From positions 1 through 37,161 of the forward strand of contig CACIYM010000007.1 of assembly GCA_902590895.1 (NCBI GenBank): DNA of 37,161 nucleotides, read 5' to 3'. Of this stretch, positions 23,789 to 33,849 are shown piece after piece. Source of the stretch: an uncultured Alphaproteobacteria bacterium. Lineage in GTDB: Bacteria; Pseudomonadota; Alphaproteobacteria; Methylaequorales; Methylaequoraceae. Below the pieces are notes generated by a model. The model was not told the origin of the DNA. It ran no database searches and worked only from the letters and a program-made list of their open reading frames with translations. Both the position numbers and the translations under genes were made by a program. Each line of letters starts with the position of its first letter. Position 1 is the stretch's first letter.

Positions 23789-24562
23789 TCAAAATTTCCT
23801 TTCGGTTATAAGTTTATTAAAAAGAACTCCAAATCTTTGAGAGTTTTCATAAAAACTAAAATGTCCACAATCATATATCTTATATCTAATAGAACCAAAT
23901 AAAAATTCAGAAAAAAATAACTTAGATTTAGATCCAAATATATATATTTTTTTTGAAAAAAAAGATCTAAAAAATTTTAATAGTTCATCAGATTTAGAAA
24001 ATGATACCGCATCACAAGAAATTTCATAAAAGGCATCTGATGAAGTTTTTTTTAAAGATTGAGACCATTTTCTTAAAGCTTTATCCTCAGATAATTCACA
24101 TAAATTTGTAAGTTTTTTAAACTTTTCTTTAAACTCATTTTTTTTATAAAAACTAGTTTTTTTTGTAACAGTTAAAGTATCATAATGAGTTAAATTACCT
24201 TCATAATTAATAAACTTTTTAAATAGTTTTTTTTTGAGATATTTTTTCGCAAGTAAAATTGGAATTATTCCACCAACTGAATGAGTAAAAAAAATAATGT
24301 TTTTCATGTTTTTTTTTTTTATTAACAGAAAAATATTTTTAGTGAACTGCTCAAGACCATAGTTTGTTTGCTTTAAATTAAAATTGTGACCTGGAAGTTC
24401 AGCTATTAATAACTGATATTTTTTTTTTATTGTAGATTTGAAAAGGAATACAAAGTCATCACTCCGGCAGCCGATTCCATAAAAAAGAAAAATAATATTG
24501 TTCTTCTGAACTTTTTTTTTGTTTGAAATTAGTGTGATATCATTGAACTTTATTTTATACAT
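23789..24562 (-). CDS. Alpha/beta hydrolase
   Basis: [42 protein letters not shown] (nucleophile elbow), C-terminal [11 protein letters not shown] candidate catalytic His. Confidence 0.8.
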   Translation of the reverse strand: MYKIKFNDITLISNKKKVQKNNIIFLFYGIGCRSDDFVFLFKSTIKKKYQLLIAELPGHNFNLKQTNYGLEQFTKNIFLLIKKKNMKNIIFFTHSVGGIIPILLAKKYLKKKLFKKFINYEGNLTHYDTLTVTKKTSFYKKNEFKEKFKKLTNLCELSEDKALRKWSQSLKKTSSDAFYEISCDAVSFSKSDELLKFFRSFFSKKIYIFGSKSKLFFSEFLFGSIRYKIYDCGHFSFYENSQRFGVLFNKLITERKF

Positions 24563-24563
24563 T

Positions 24564-27161
24564 TTATTTTTTAAGAAGATCGAGGTTTTTTAAAGCTTCC
24601 TTGAGCTTAGCTTTGTTTTCATTAACAATCTTGAGGGGAGCTTTATTTAGGAAGTTTGGGTTTTTTAACTTTTTTTCAAAAAATTTAACTTCATCCTCAT
24701 AAAATTTAATTTTTTTTTCTATTTCATTGATATTAATTTTTTCTTTATTTTCATACTGGATAGCAAATTTTAAACCTGAGGAAATAAAATCAAAATCACA
24801 ATTTTTTTTGGTTAAATAAATAAGTTGATTTATATTAAAAAATAATTTGATTAAGCTTTCATTATTATCAATCCACTGCACCCTATTTTTGCTAAATATT
24901 ACCAATTCAAAATTACTATTAACATTGTTTAAATTGGGTCTTAAATTTCTAATTAATTCGATAATTTTATTAAATTCATTAGAACTTTTTTTTAAAACTT
25001 TTTTTTCACTTTTTATAACAAATTTTTCAAAAAATAAGCTTGATTTTACATAATTTAAATCTTTAGATATTTTTTCGGAAACAAATGGGATTACAGGATT
25101 TATCAGGTTTAGTACAAGTTTAAATACATAACTGAAATTATTTGAAATTTCGTCAAAGTTTTTTTTATCTTTTAAATAAATTTTTGATAATTCTATGTAA
25201 ACATCACAAAAATCATTCCAAATAAAATGATAAAGTTCTTGAATAAGCAAGTTAAACTTGAAATTTTTGAGATGTTTAATAACATTTTTTTGTGTTTCAT
25301 TATATCTATTTAATATCCAATCATTGATGGGGAGTTTATTTTTTTCAAAGTTATAACTATCGTTTAAAGAAAATTTATTAAACTGGGAGAATCTTGCAAC
25401 ATTCCAAAGTTTTGTGATAAAGTTTCTACTATTCTCTACAAGTTTATTAGATAACTTTATGTCTCTTCCTTGCGTTGAGAGATTTACTAGAGTAAATCTC
25501 AAAGAATCTGCTCCATAAAGTTCAATTAATTCTAAGGGATCAATTACATTTCCCTTGGATTTCGACATTTTTTCACCATTTTCGTCTTTTACAAGTGGAT
25601 GAATATAAATATTTTCAAATGGAACCTTCTTCATAAAAAAAAGGCCCATCATTACCATTCTTGCAACCCAAAAAAAAATAATATCAAAACCCGTTACTAA
25701 AACATTAGTTGGGTAATATTTCTTGAGAAGCCCATCTTTATTTGGCCAACCCAAAGTTGAAAAAGGCCACAATGCCGATGAAAACCAAGTATCTAATACA
25801 TCGTTATCTTGATGAGTAATTTTTTCATAAGGTCTATTTTTTTTAAGTATTTTTTTTGCTTCTTCTATATTTTCTGCAGCTATTTTTGTATTTTTATCTG
25901 AGTACCAAACTGGAATTCTATGTCCCCACCATATTTGTCTTGAAATACACCAGGGTTCAATATTTTCAATCCAGTATTTAAACGTATTCATCCAAGAAGA
26001 TGGAAAAAATTTTAATTCATCTTTTTTTATAGTTTTTTTTACTTCTTCACATAGTTTTTTAGAATTAACAAACCATTGTTTAGTCATAAATGGTTCAATA
26101 ACTGATCCACTTCTTTCACCAATAGGCAGAACCATCTTATTCTTCGTTTGCTTTTCTAGAAGATTTAAATTTTTTAGACTTTCTAATATTAAATCCCTTG
26201 CTTTATATCTGTCTAGACCAAAAAATTTTTTGGGTACATTTTCATTTAACTTAGCATTCTTATTAAAAATATTTACAAAATCCAAATTGTGTTTTTTTCC
26301 AATTAAAAAGTCGTTAAAGTCATGGGCGGGAGTAATTTTTACTGCACCAGAACCTTTTCTTGGGTCTGCATATTTATCTGCAATAATAGGAATTAATTTT
26401 TTAGAAAATGGTATATTTGCTTTTTTACCTATATATTTTTTCAGCTTTTTATTTTGAGGATGTACAGCAATCGCAGCATCTCCAAACATAGTTTCCGGCC
26501 TAGTTGTTGCAACGGTAATAAACTCATCATTTTCATATATTTGATATTTTATAAACCATAATGTTCCTTCAATTTCCTTTTGGTTTACCTCAAGGTCTGA
26601 TACAGCAGTTTCTAAAACTGTATCCCAGTTAACTAATCTTTTGTCTTGATAAATTAATCCTCTATTAAATAATTCTATGAAAACTTTTTTTACAGAAAAA
26701 CTTAAGCCCTCGTCCATAGTAAATCTACTTATTGACCAATCAACGGATGTGCCAAGTCTTCTTAACTGATCAACTATTTTGTTTCCAGAAATCTTTTTCC
26801 ATTCCCAAATCTTTTTTAAAAATTTCTCTCTTCCTATCTGTTTTTTTGAAACTCCGTTTTTATCTATTATCTGCTTTTCTACAATTATTTCAGTTGCAAT
26901 ACCAGCGTGGTCTGTACCAGGTTGCCATAAGACATCTTTTCCAAGTTTTTTATTAAATCTTATTAAAATATCCTGAATAGTGAAAGTAAGAGCATGTCCC
27001 ATATGTAAACTTCCAGTAACATTTGGTGGTGGCATCATTATGCAAAAGGTATTAGAATTTTTTGAGCTTTTAAATTCGAAAATTTTATCTTTATTCCATT
27101 CGTAGATAAATTCATTTTCAACTTCTTTGAATGAAAATCTTTTTTCTAACTGTTTATTCAT
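24564..27161 (-). CDS. valS: Valyl-tRNA synthetase
   Basis: PPPNVTGSLHMGHALTFTIQDIL, GTDHAGIATEI, KMSKSKGNVIDPLEL, C-terminal coiled coil. Confidence 0.97.
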   Translation of the reverse strand: MNKQLEKRFSFKEVENEFIYEWNKDKIFEFKSSKNSNTFCIMMPPPNVTGSLHMGHALTFTIQDILIRFNKKLGKDVLWQPGTDHAGIATEIIVEKQIIDKNGVSKKQIGREKFLKKIWEWKKISGNKIVDQLRRLGTSVDWSISRFTMDEGLSFSVKKVFIELFNRGLIYQDKRLVNWDTVLETAVSDLEVNQKEIEGTLWFIKYQIYENDEFITVATTRPETMFGDAAIAVHPQNKKLKKYIGKKANIPFSKKLIPIIADKYADPRKGSGAVKITPAHDFNDFLIGKKHNLDFVNIFNKNAKLNENVPKKFFGLDRYKARDLILESLKNLNLLEKQTKNKMVLPIGERSGSVIEPFMTKQWFVNSKKLCEEVKKTIKKDELKFFPSSWMNTFKYWIENIEPWCISRQIWWGHRIPVWYSDKNTKIAAENIEEAKKILKKNRPYEKITHQDNDVLDTWFSSALWPFSTLGWPNKDGLLKKYYPTNVLVTGFDIIFFWVARMVMMGLFFMKKVPFENIYIHPLVKDENGEKMSKSKGNVIDPLELIELYGADSLRFTLVNLSTQGRDIKLSNKLVENSRNFITKLWNVARFSQFNKFSLNDSYNFEKNKLPINDWILNRYNETQKNVIKHLKNFKFNLLIQELYHFIWNDFCDVYIELSKIYLKDKKNFDEISNNFSYVFKLVLNLINPVIPFVSEKISKDLNYVKSSLFFEKFVIKSEKKVLKKSSNEFNKIIELIRNLRPNLNNVNSNFELVIFSKNRVQWIDNNESLIKLFFNINQLIYLTKKNCDFDFISSGLKFAIQYENKEKININEIEKKIKFYEDEVKFFEKKLKNPNFLNKAPLKIVNENKAKLKEALKNLDLLKK

Positions 27162-28519
27162 TCAATTATATCCAGCCATTTTCCTTTAACTTTGTTATAA
27201 TTTTTTTCAACATCAAATAAGTTAACATTTAGCTTTAAGTCTTTTGCATTAAGTTTTCCAATGTAAAATGCTATTTCATAGTATGATATAAAAAGGTCTT
27301 TGTAAGCTTTAATTAAATCTAGCTCTGATTGTAAAAGTTCTTGTTCACCATCTAAAACATCAAGTGTTGTTCTCTCGCCAAGTTGAAATTCTTGTTTCAA
27401 ACCATCCAAATAAATTTTATTTGATTGAATTTGTTTTTTGTATGCCTCTATACGTGATAGTGAATAATTATAAGACGAATTTGAGCTAATAAGATTAGCA
27501 ACTAAGTTTTCGTTTTCTAATCTTAACAACTCTTTTTGTGCAAATAATTTCTTTTTCGATTCTCTAATTTTTGAGGAGGCTAAGCCAGATTGATAAAGTG
27601 GGATATCAACCTTGGCAAATGCTGATAAAACCTCTCTTTCACTATCAGTTCTAAAATATCCTTGATTAATTTTTGCTTCAGCTTCTAATTTTAATGAAGG
27701 TAACCTTTTCCTCTTTAGCGTGTTTATTTCATTTTCTAGTGATCTAACTAAAAAAGTAATGGCCTCTATTCTAGGGTTATTTTTCTTTCCTATTGATTTC
27801 AACTTTTGAATTTCAAATTTTTCATAATCAGTAGGTATTATAATTTCTGGGTTATCAGGTTTTCTTCCGAACATTGACAAATATTTTGCATTTAGAGAGT
27901 TAATTATGTTAAAGGTTTCTAATAATTCAGATTCCGAAAGAGAATATCTAGCTTCAGAGATAGATACGTCAGTTAACGTAACCTCACCAATTTCAAATTG
28001 CTCTTTAGTTAGCTCTAACTGCCTTTTTAATACCTCAACGTTTTTTTCTTTTACCTTAATATTTGAGTTTTCGGTAGCTAAATCAGCATACAATCTTATA
28101 GCATCTAAAAAAACCTCCTGCTCGACATTTTTTAAAGAGCTTCTTTGAGAAAGAATTTCATTTTTAGCTACTTTGATTTGGCTTAAACTACTTCCTCCAT
28201 CAAAAATACTTTGAGAAACAATAACTCCTTTATTTGTCTCAGTCCTTATCCCGTCTGAGGAAATATTAAATCCTTCAGAATTTGTATCAATCTTACCTTT
28301 TTGATAATATCCTCTAATTTCTGGTCTAAACTCAGAAAAAGCTTTTGGTAAAAGTTCATCCTTAGATTTTAGAATTTCTCTTTCATATTTTATTTGATGA
28401 TTAAAAGAATAAAGATTAGAGAGAGATTTTGCAAGATCTTCACTTAAGAAAATCTCCGCGACTGTATTACTACAAACGAAAAAAAAAAATAAAAAAATAC
28501 TTAAAAATAATCTCCTCAT
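27158..28519 (-). CDS. tolC: TolC-family outer membrane efflux protein
   Basis: Signal peptide, duplicated outer-membrane-factor repeats (ELTKEQFEIGEVTLTDVSISEARYSLSESELL; GLKQEFQLGERTTLDVLDGEQELLQSELDLI). Confidence 0.93.
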   Translation of the reverse strand: MRRLFLSIFLFFFFVCSNTVAEIFLSEDLAKSLSNLYSFNHQIKYEREILKSKDELLPKAFSEFRPEIRGYYQKGKIDTNSEGFNISSDGIRTETNKGVIVSQSIFDGGSSLSQIKVAKNEILSQRSSLKNVEQEVFLDAIRLYADLATENSNIKVKEKNVEVLKRQLELTKEQFEIGEVTLTDVSISEARYSLSESELLETFNIINSLNAKYLSMFGRKPDNPEIIIPTDYEKFEIQKLKSIGKKNNPRIEAITFLVRSLENEINTLKRKRLPSLKLEAEAKINQGYFRTDSEREVLSAFAKVDIPLYQSGLASSKIRESKKKLFAQKELLRLENENLVANLISSNSSYNYSLSRIEAYKKQIQSNKIYLDGLKQEFQLGERTTLDVLDGEQELLQSELDLIKAYKDLFISYYEIAFYIGKLNAKDLKLNVNLFDVEKNYNKVKGKWLDIIE

Positions 28520-28528
28520 AACAAAAAT

Positions 28529-29176
28529 CTAAATTATGAGTTCTGCTTTATCTTTAACATTGGTGTTAAAGAATTTTTCAATTGATATATTTGATTCTAT
28601 CTTAAGTGCTCTTACAAAATCTCCGACATATTCCTGATTTTTTAGAGTTACAAAAATTTCTCCATTATCCTTTAGTTGTTTAATCAACGAATCAGGTATT
28701 GACTTAATGGTTCCTTCAATAAATATTTTGTCATAAGGAGCATTTCTGCTTAATCCTTGAGATAAATCTTTTTTAAAAAAAAATGAACAATTTAATATAT
28801 TTAATTTATCAATATTTTTAGATGCTATATCTACAATCTTTTTATCATTATCTATCCCAACAACATAATTAACCATTTTTGACAAAATAGCTGTTGAATA
28901 ACCTGTTAAACACCCAATAATCAGAACTTTGTCATCTTGACCAAAATTGCATCTATCAAACATTTTAGCGATTATAAAAGTTTTCATTAAGTTTCTATTT
29001 TCAGAAATTTTTATTTCAGAGTCAGTATAAGTCAAATCGTGAGAATCGTTGGGAACAAAAATTTCTTTTTTCACCGTTGAAAAAGATTCAATTAAATCTT
29101 TATTTTTAACATTGTTTGGTAAGATTTGGTTTTTTACCATATTTAACCTGGCCATTTGAAAAAATTTATCGTGCAT
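28529..29176 (-). CDS. Diverged protein-L-isoaspartate O-methyltransferase-like protein
   Basis: MVKNQILPNNVKNKDLIESFSTVKKEIFVP N-terminal Pcm signature and KVLIIGCLTGYSTAILSKM motif I; upstream of tolC. Confidence 0.8.
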   Translation of the reverse strand: MHDKFFQMARLNMVKNQILPNNVKNKDLIESFSTVKKEIFVPNDSHDLTYTDSEIKISENRNLMKTFIIAKMFDRCNFGQDDKVLIIGCLTGYSTAILSKMVNYVVGIDNDKKIVDIASKNIDKLNILNCSFFFKKDLSQGLSRNAPYDKIFIEGTIKSIPDSLIKQLKDNGEIFVTLKNQEYVGDFVRALKIESNISIEKFFNTNVKDKAELII

Positions 29177-29202
29177 TTTATTTAGTTGATGTTAATTATT
29201 GC

Positions 29203-29208
29203 TATAAT
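29203..29208 (+). promoter_or_regulatory. Possible -10 element for the tRNA-Cys/tRNA-Asn transcript
   Basis: Perfect TATAAT in a 75-bp intergenic gap 44 bp upstream of tRNA-Cys; no convincing -35 at 16-18 nt spacing. Confidence 0.3.
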
Positions 29209-29251
29209 ATATTTAGAATTAATCTTTATTACAATAGTAGAGAATATTTAT

Positions 29252-29325
29252 GGTGCGGTGGCGGAGAGGCTACGCACCGGCCTGCAAAGCCGAGTACACC
29301 GGTTCGAATCCGGTCCGCACCTCCA
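29252..29325 (+). tRNA. tRNA-Cys (anticodon GCA), CCA encoded
   Basis: GGTGCGG...CCGCACC acceptor stem, U73 plus CCA, anticodon loop CTGCAAA, T-arm ACCGGTTCGAATCCGGT. Confidence 0.96.
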
Positions 29326-29378
29326 AAAAATAAATGTTTTTACAAATAAAAAAATTAAACTATTATAACCATTATTCA

Positions 29379-29454
29379 TCCGGCGTAGCTCAGTTGGTAG
29401 AGCAAGCGACTGTTAATCGCTGGGTCACAGGTTCGAGTCCTGTCGCCGGAGCCA
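29379..29454 (+). tRNA. tRNA-Asn (anticodon GTT), CCA encoded
   Basis: TCCGGCG...CGCCGGA acceptor stem, G73 plus CCA, anticodon loop CTGTTAA, T-arm CACAGGTTCGAGTCCTGT. Confidence 0.96.
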
Positions 29455-29488
29455 TCTAAATATTAAATCAATTTTTTTTGGAGAATTA

Positions 29489-30415
29489 ATGGTTAAGGTA
29501 AGTTTTGTTTGTCCAATTTTTAATAAAGAAAAGTACTTACCAAATGTATTAAATGCCTTAAAAAATCAAAAAGGAGAATTTAAAAAAGAATATGTTTTTG
29601 TTAATGACGGATCGCAGGATAATTCTTTGGAATGCCTAAAATCCATAACAAAAAAATGGAAAAATACAAAAATAATTAGTCAGACAAATAAAGGGCCAGC
29701 TAGTGCAACTCAAAAAGCTATAGATTTGTCAACAGGAGATTACATTAAGCTCTTAGGTGGCGACGATGTAATGTCAGAATTTTGTACAAAAGTTTTACTG
29801 GAAGTTATGACTAAAAATAGAACCGTCGCAGTTTTTAGCAGATATGAGTTATTAAAAGACTTAAATAAAATAAAATTCAAAAATCAAATACCTCTAAATC
29901 TTAGAATACTTGAAAATCCCTTAAAAAAAACTATTCTTTCAAGTTATTCAGGCACTGCACCAAATCTTTATTGTCACAAAACAATAAAAAAGTCAGGTGG
30001 TTGTAACTTAAAATTGTTCATTGAAGATTTTTCACTTGTTCTTGGTATTTCAAAATATGGAAGTTTTGGTTTTATTGATAATGTAACTTCCTGTGGTCCA
30101 TCTGAAGACCCCAATAGAATTATGATGGGTATGCAAACCCAACTTATTCACGATTTTAATGCCGCATTGTATTATTTTTTTAAGGAAAATGAAAAGATTC
30201 CTGATCATATAAAAATTTTAGCTTGTAAAAAAGCACTTGGTAGAACAGAAAAATGGGCAAGAAGACTGAAAAAACAATCTATATTTAACAAAATGAATCT
30301 ACTAAAATTAAAACTCTTTTTAGGAAATAAGAATTATCTGAGCCTAATAAAACAGTCATGTCTATATTTTTATAACAATTTTAATGACGAAAGAATAAGA
30401 TACAAGGTAGTTTGA
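29489..30415 (+). CDS. Family 2 glycosyltransferase
   Basis: VSFVCPIFNKEKYLPNVLNALKNQ, YVFVNDGSQDNSLE, DYIKLLGGDDVMSE: GT-A fold with a DxD-like motif. Confidence 0.9.
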   Translation: MVKVSFVCPIFNKEKYLPNVLNALKNQKGEFKKEYVFVNDGSQDNSLECLKSITKKWKNTKIISQTNKGPASATQKAIDLSTGDYIKLLGGDDVMSEFCTKVLLEVMTKNRTVAVFSRYELLKDLNKIKFKNQIPLNLRILENPLKKTILSSYSGTAPNLYCHKTIKKSGGCNLKLFIEDFSLVLGISKYGSFGFIDNVTSCGPSEDPNRIMMGMQTQLIHDFNAALYYFFKENEKIPDHIKILACKKALGRTEKWARRLKKQSIFNKMNLLKLKLFLGNKNYLSLIKQSCLYFYNNFNDERIRYKVV

Positions 30416-30416
30416 G

Positions 30417-31208
30417 TTATTCTCCTTGATTTATTAATAATCCTTTTTTTCTAGAGGAACTTATCATTTTTATAAAAAATAGGATTGATAACAAAAGATA
30501 AGTAAAATTTAAAATTATAATTCTATACAACTGTTGAAATTCAACTTGATTGTCAATTAAAATTTTTCTCATTGACTCAAAAACATAAACTGGAGGGAAA
30601 ACCTGCGCAATTTTTTGCATCATAAAAGGAAGAGAATCAAGCGGATAGTAAACGCAAGAAAAAGGTAAAAGTATAAAAATGATTGCCCAAGCTAGCTCTT
30701 CGAAAGAGTGTCCATATCTTAAAACCAGACCTGAAACAACAAATCCAATCGACCATCCAATAGCTATTAAGTTAAAAAAAAAGAATATTAAATAAAAACC
30801 TAACTCAAATAAATGAAAATCAAAAAAATAATTTGCTAAAAATATAGCTGGTGTCAGACCTATAAGTGTTCTAAGCATACTAATAATTATTAAACTAAAA
30901 ACTAATTCATATTCCCTCAGAGGGGTAATAAACAAATTAGTTAAATTCCTTGACCATATCTCTTCTAGAAAAGACATAGTTAAACCAAGTTGTCCCCTAA
31001 ATAAAACATCCCATAGAACCACTGCAGATAAAATTATGCTTAAAACTCCAATGAAAGGTGTTGTGTTATTTTCTATCAAAAAATTACTAAAAAAACCCCA
31101 AAAAAGTATTTGAACTGATGGCCAATAAAATATACTCAACAATCTTGGAAAAGATCCGAAAGATATTGTTTTATATCTTATTATAAGAGCTAAAATTCTT
31201 CCAAACAT
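30417..31208 (-). CDS. ABC-2 type exporter permease
   Basis: About six TM segments; FLEEIWSRNLTNLFITPLREYEL is typical of ABC-2 permeases; overlaps the ATPase gene by 1 nt. Confidence 0.87.
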   Translation of the reverse strand: MFGRILALIIRYKTISFGSFPRLLSIFYWPSVQILFWGFFSNFLIENNTTPFIGVLSIILSAVVLWDVLFRGQLGLTMSFLEEIWSRNLTNLFITPLREYELVFSLIIISMLRTLIGLTPAIFLANYFFDFHLFELGFYLIFFFFNLIAIGWSIGFVVSGLVLRYGHSFEELAWAIIFILLPFSCVYYPLDSLPFMMQKIAQVFPPVYVFESMRKILIDNQVEFQQLYRIIILNFTYLLLSILFFIKMISSSRKKGLLINQGE

Positions 31209-31927
31209 TAACCTTGACCTAAAAAGAAATCCTTTAATGATGAGTAATTATTGGTTTTGAGTAATTCATTCAAATTTCCATTAGACGCTATTCTTCCTAA
31301 CTTGAGAAGAATTATTTTTGAACATATGGATTGAATTTCTTCTAAATTATGTGAAGTAATTAGAATAGAGGATTTATTTTTTTTTTGATAATCTAATAAA
31401 AACTCCCTAATAAATATTGAGGTTTCTGGGTCTAATGATGCTGTCGGTTCATCCAGTAAAAGTAATTTTGGATTATTTATCAAAGCTTTACATAAGTTGA
31501 CTTTAGTTTTTTGTCCAGCTGAGAGAGATCCGTAATTTTTTTTCATTAAATCGCTCATTTTCAGCTTTTTGACTAAATCATAAATTATGTCTTTAAATTT
31601 TTTTATTCCATATAAACGTGAATAAAAAAATAAATTTTGCTCAACAGTCATTTTTTTTGGTAGATCAATATATGGGCTTTGAAAATTTATATCTTTAAGA
31701 ATTTCATTTTTTTTAAAAAAAAGATTTTTACCTAAAATCTCAATGTTACCAGATGATGGAGATATAAGCCCCATCAACATACCTAACAATGTAGTCTTTC
31801 CTGCTCCATTTTTTCCTAAAACTCCGGTAACAGAATTTTCATTAACATTAAATGATATATTCTTAATTATCTTTTTTGTCTCAAATGTTTTTACAAGGTT
31901 TGAAACTTTAACTACAAAACTATTCAC
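31208..31927 (-). CDS. ABC transporter ATP-binding protein
   Basis: Walker A GKNGAGKTTLLGML, signature LSAGQKTKVNLCKAL, Walker B LLLLDEPTASLDP. Confidence 0.95.
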   Translation of the reverse strand: MNSFVVKVSNLVKTFETKKIIKNISFNVNENSVTGVLGKNGAGKTTLLGMLMGLISPSSGNIEILGKNLFFKKNEILKDINFQSPYIDLPKKMTVEQNLFFYSRLYGIKKFKDIIYDLVKKLKMSDLMKKNYGSLSAGQKTKVNLCKALINNPKLLLLDEPTASLDPETSIFIREFLLDYQKKNKSSILITSHNLEEIQSICSKIILLKLGRIASNGNLNELLKTNNYSSLKDFFLGQG

Positions 31928-32038
31928 AACTTTAAATCTTATTTTAATTTAATTTCTTTAACAAATTGTAATTTCCTATATATCATTATCTGATAAAAGT
32001 TTTGCAATTAAAAATTAAAACACTTTAATAATAATATC

Positions 32039-33040
32039 ATGAACCATAGCAAATTTAAAAAAAGTTTTAATGATTGTATAGGTAACACACCTCTAATAAA
32101 GCTTAAAATAGCATCACAAATTTCCGGGTGTAATATCTATGGTAAGTGTGAGTTTCTCAATCCAGGTGGCTCTGTTAAGGACCGTCCAGCCTTACAAATT
32201 GTTAAAGACGCATTAGACAAAAAGTTAATATCTGAAGGTGCAACAATTGTAGAAGGTACTGCTGGAAATACTGGTATTGGCTTATGTTTGGTTGGGAACG
32301 CCCTGGGAATGAAATCTGAAATTGTAATGCCAAAAACACAAAGTGAAGAGAAAAAAAAAATGTTACAAATATGCGGTGCTAAACTTCATTTAGTTGAAGC
32401 GGTTCCATATAAAAATCCAAGAAATTACGTAAGATACTCTGAAACACTCTCAAAAAAAATAAAAAACAAAAATGGTGTTTTATGGGCTAATCAATTTGAC
32501 AATTTATCAAATAAAAAAGCACATTATCTTACAACTGGTCCTGAAATCTGGAGTCAATTGTCAGGAAAAGTAGATGCTTTTATATGTTCTGTTGGTACAG
32601 GCGGGACCTTAGCTGGCACAAGTGAGTTCTTAAGAGAAAAAAATAAAAACGTAAAAATTGGTTTGGCAGATCCTTTTGGTTCTGCTATCCATAATTTTTT
32701 CAAAAAAGGAATCCTTAAATCTGAGGGCAATTCAATTACAGAAGGTATTGGACAAGGAAGAATTACAAAAAATTTAGAACATGCAAAGGTTGATGAAAGT
32801 TTTCAAATTTCAGACACTGAAGCTTTAAAAATAGTTTTTGAAATGATTCTCAAAGAAGGTCTTATACTTGGTGGATCCTCTGGAATAAATATAGTTGGTG
32901 CAATAAAATTAGGAAAAAAACTCGGGAAAAATAAAAATATAGTTACAATTTTGTGTGATTATGGCACTAAATATGAAAGTAAGATTTTTAACAAAAAATT
33001 TCTTTCAAAAAACAAGCTACCAATCCCATCATGGCTATGA
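32039..33040 (+). CDS. cysK: Cysteine synthase A (PLP-dependent)
   Basis: IGNTPLIKLK, FLNPGGSVKDRPA (PLP lysine), EGTAGNTGIGL, GTGGTLAGTSEFL, GGSSGINIVGA. Confidence 0.92.
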   Translation: MNHSKFKKSFNDCIGNTPLIKLKIASQISGCNIYGKCEFLNPGGSVKDRPALQIVKDALDKKLISEGATIVEGTAGNTGIGLCLVGNALGMKSEIVMPKTQSEEKKKMLQICGAKLHLVEAVPYKNPRNYVRYSETLSKKIKNKNGVLWANQFDNLSNKKAHYLTTGPEIWSQLSGKVDAFICSVGTGGTLAGTSEFLREKNKNVKIGLADPFGSAIHNFFKKGILKSEGNSITEGIGQGRITKNLEHAKVDESFQISDTEALKIVFEMILKEGLILGGSSGINIVGAIKLGKKLGKNKNIVTILCDYGTKYESKIFNKKFLSKNKLPIPSWL

Positions 33041-33849
33041 CTAAACAGCTAATAAGTTCGAAAGAATTAAAAAAAATTTTAGATAATAATAACCTTAAAA
33101 TTTTAGATTCAAGGTGGTTTCTAAATGATAGTAAAAAAGGTCTAGAGGACTTTAAAAAATCTCATATTCCAAATGCAATTTTTTTTGATATTGACAAAAA
33201 TTCTAATCAACAAATAGAATTACCGCATATGATTCCACAAAAAAAACAATTTGAAAAATATCTTGATCAAAACGGTATATCTTCAAAAAATTTAATTGTT
33301 ATCTATGATCAATCAGGGTTTTTTTCATCTGCAAGAGTTTGGTTTATGTTAATTTACTTTGGGTTTAAAAATGTCAAAATATTAGAGCAAGGATTTCAAG
33401 GATGGCTAAATAATAACTATCCCGTTTCTAAATTGATAAAACAACCTGAAAAAAAAAAAAACAAAATTATTGAAAAAAAAGAATTAATTAAAGACAAAGA
33501 GTTTATTTCAAAAAATTTGAGAAAGGATAATTTACTTATTATAGATGCAAGGTCTGAAAAACGTTTCTTGGGACTTGAAAAAGAAAAAAGACCAAATTTA
33601 TATTCTGGAAATATTCCTGGAAGTATAAATATACCATACACTTCGCTATCAAAAAATGGTAAATTTTTAAAAAAAAATAATCTTTTAAAAATATTTAAAA
33701 AAAGTATGAATTTAGATAAGAAAAAAAATATTGTTTGTACTTGCGGTTCTGGTATTACTGCTTGCAATGTTATTTTAGCTTTGGATATTCTTGGGTTCAA
33801 TAATTACAATTTATACGACGGTTCATGGGCTGAATGGGGAAAAAATTAG
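33037..33849 (+). CDS. sseA: 3-mercaptopyruvate/thiosulfate sulfurtransferase (tandem rhodanese)
   Basis: ILDSRWF..., SHIPNAIFFDID, second-domain active loop CTCGSGITACNVILALD. Start at 33037 forms an ATGA overlap with the cysK stop (track ORF opens at 33031). Confidence 0.92.
   Translation: MTKQLISSKELKKILDNNNLKILDSRWFLNDSKKGLEDFKKSHIPNAIFFDIDKNSNQQIELPHMIPQKKQFEKYLDQNGISSKNLIVIYDQSGFFSSARVWFMLIYFGFKNVKILEQGFQGWLNNNYPVSKLIKQPEKKKNKIIEKKELIKDKEFISKNLRKDNLLIIDARSEKRFLGLEKEKRPNLYSGNIPGSINIPYTSLSKNGKFLKKNNLLKIFKKSMNLDKKKNIVCTCGSGITACNVILALDILGFNNYNLYDGSWAEWGKN

Noticed and set aside
29116-29368. Two + strand ORFs (77 and 60 aa)
   Set aside because: They read through tRNA-Cys and part of the pcm-like gene; the intergenic RNA gene explains the sequence.
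32002-32038. TTGCAA-N17-TTAATA promoter giving a near-leaderless cysK transcript
   Set aside because: Spacing is right, but the -10 match is poor and AT-rich DNA produces such matches by chance; not reported as a feature.
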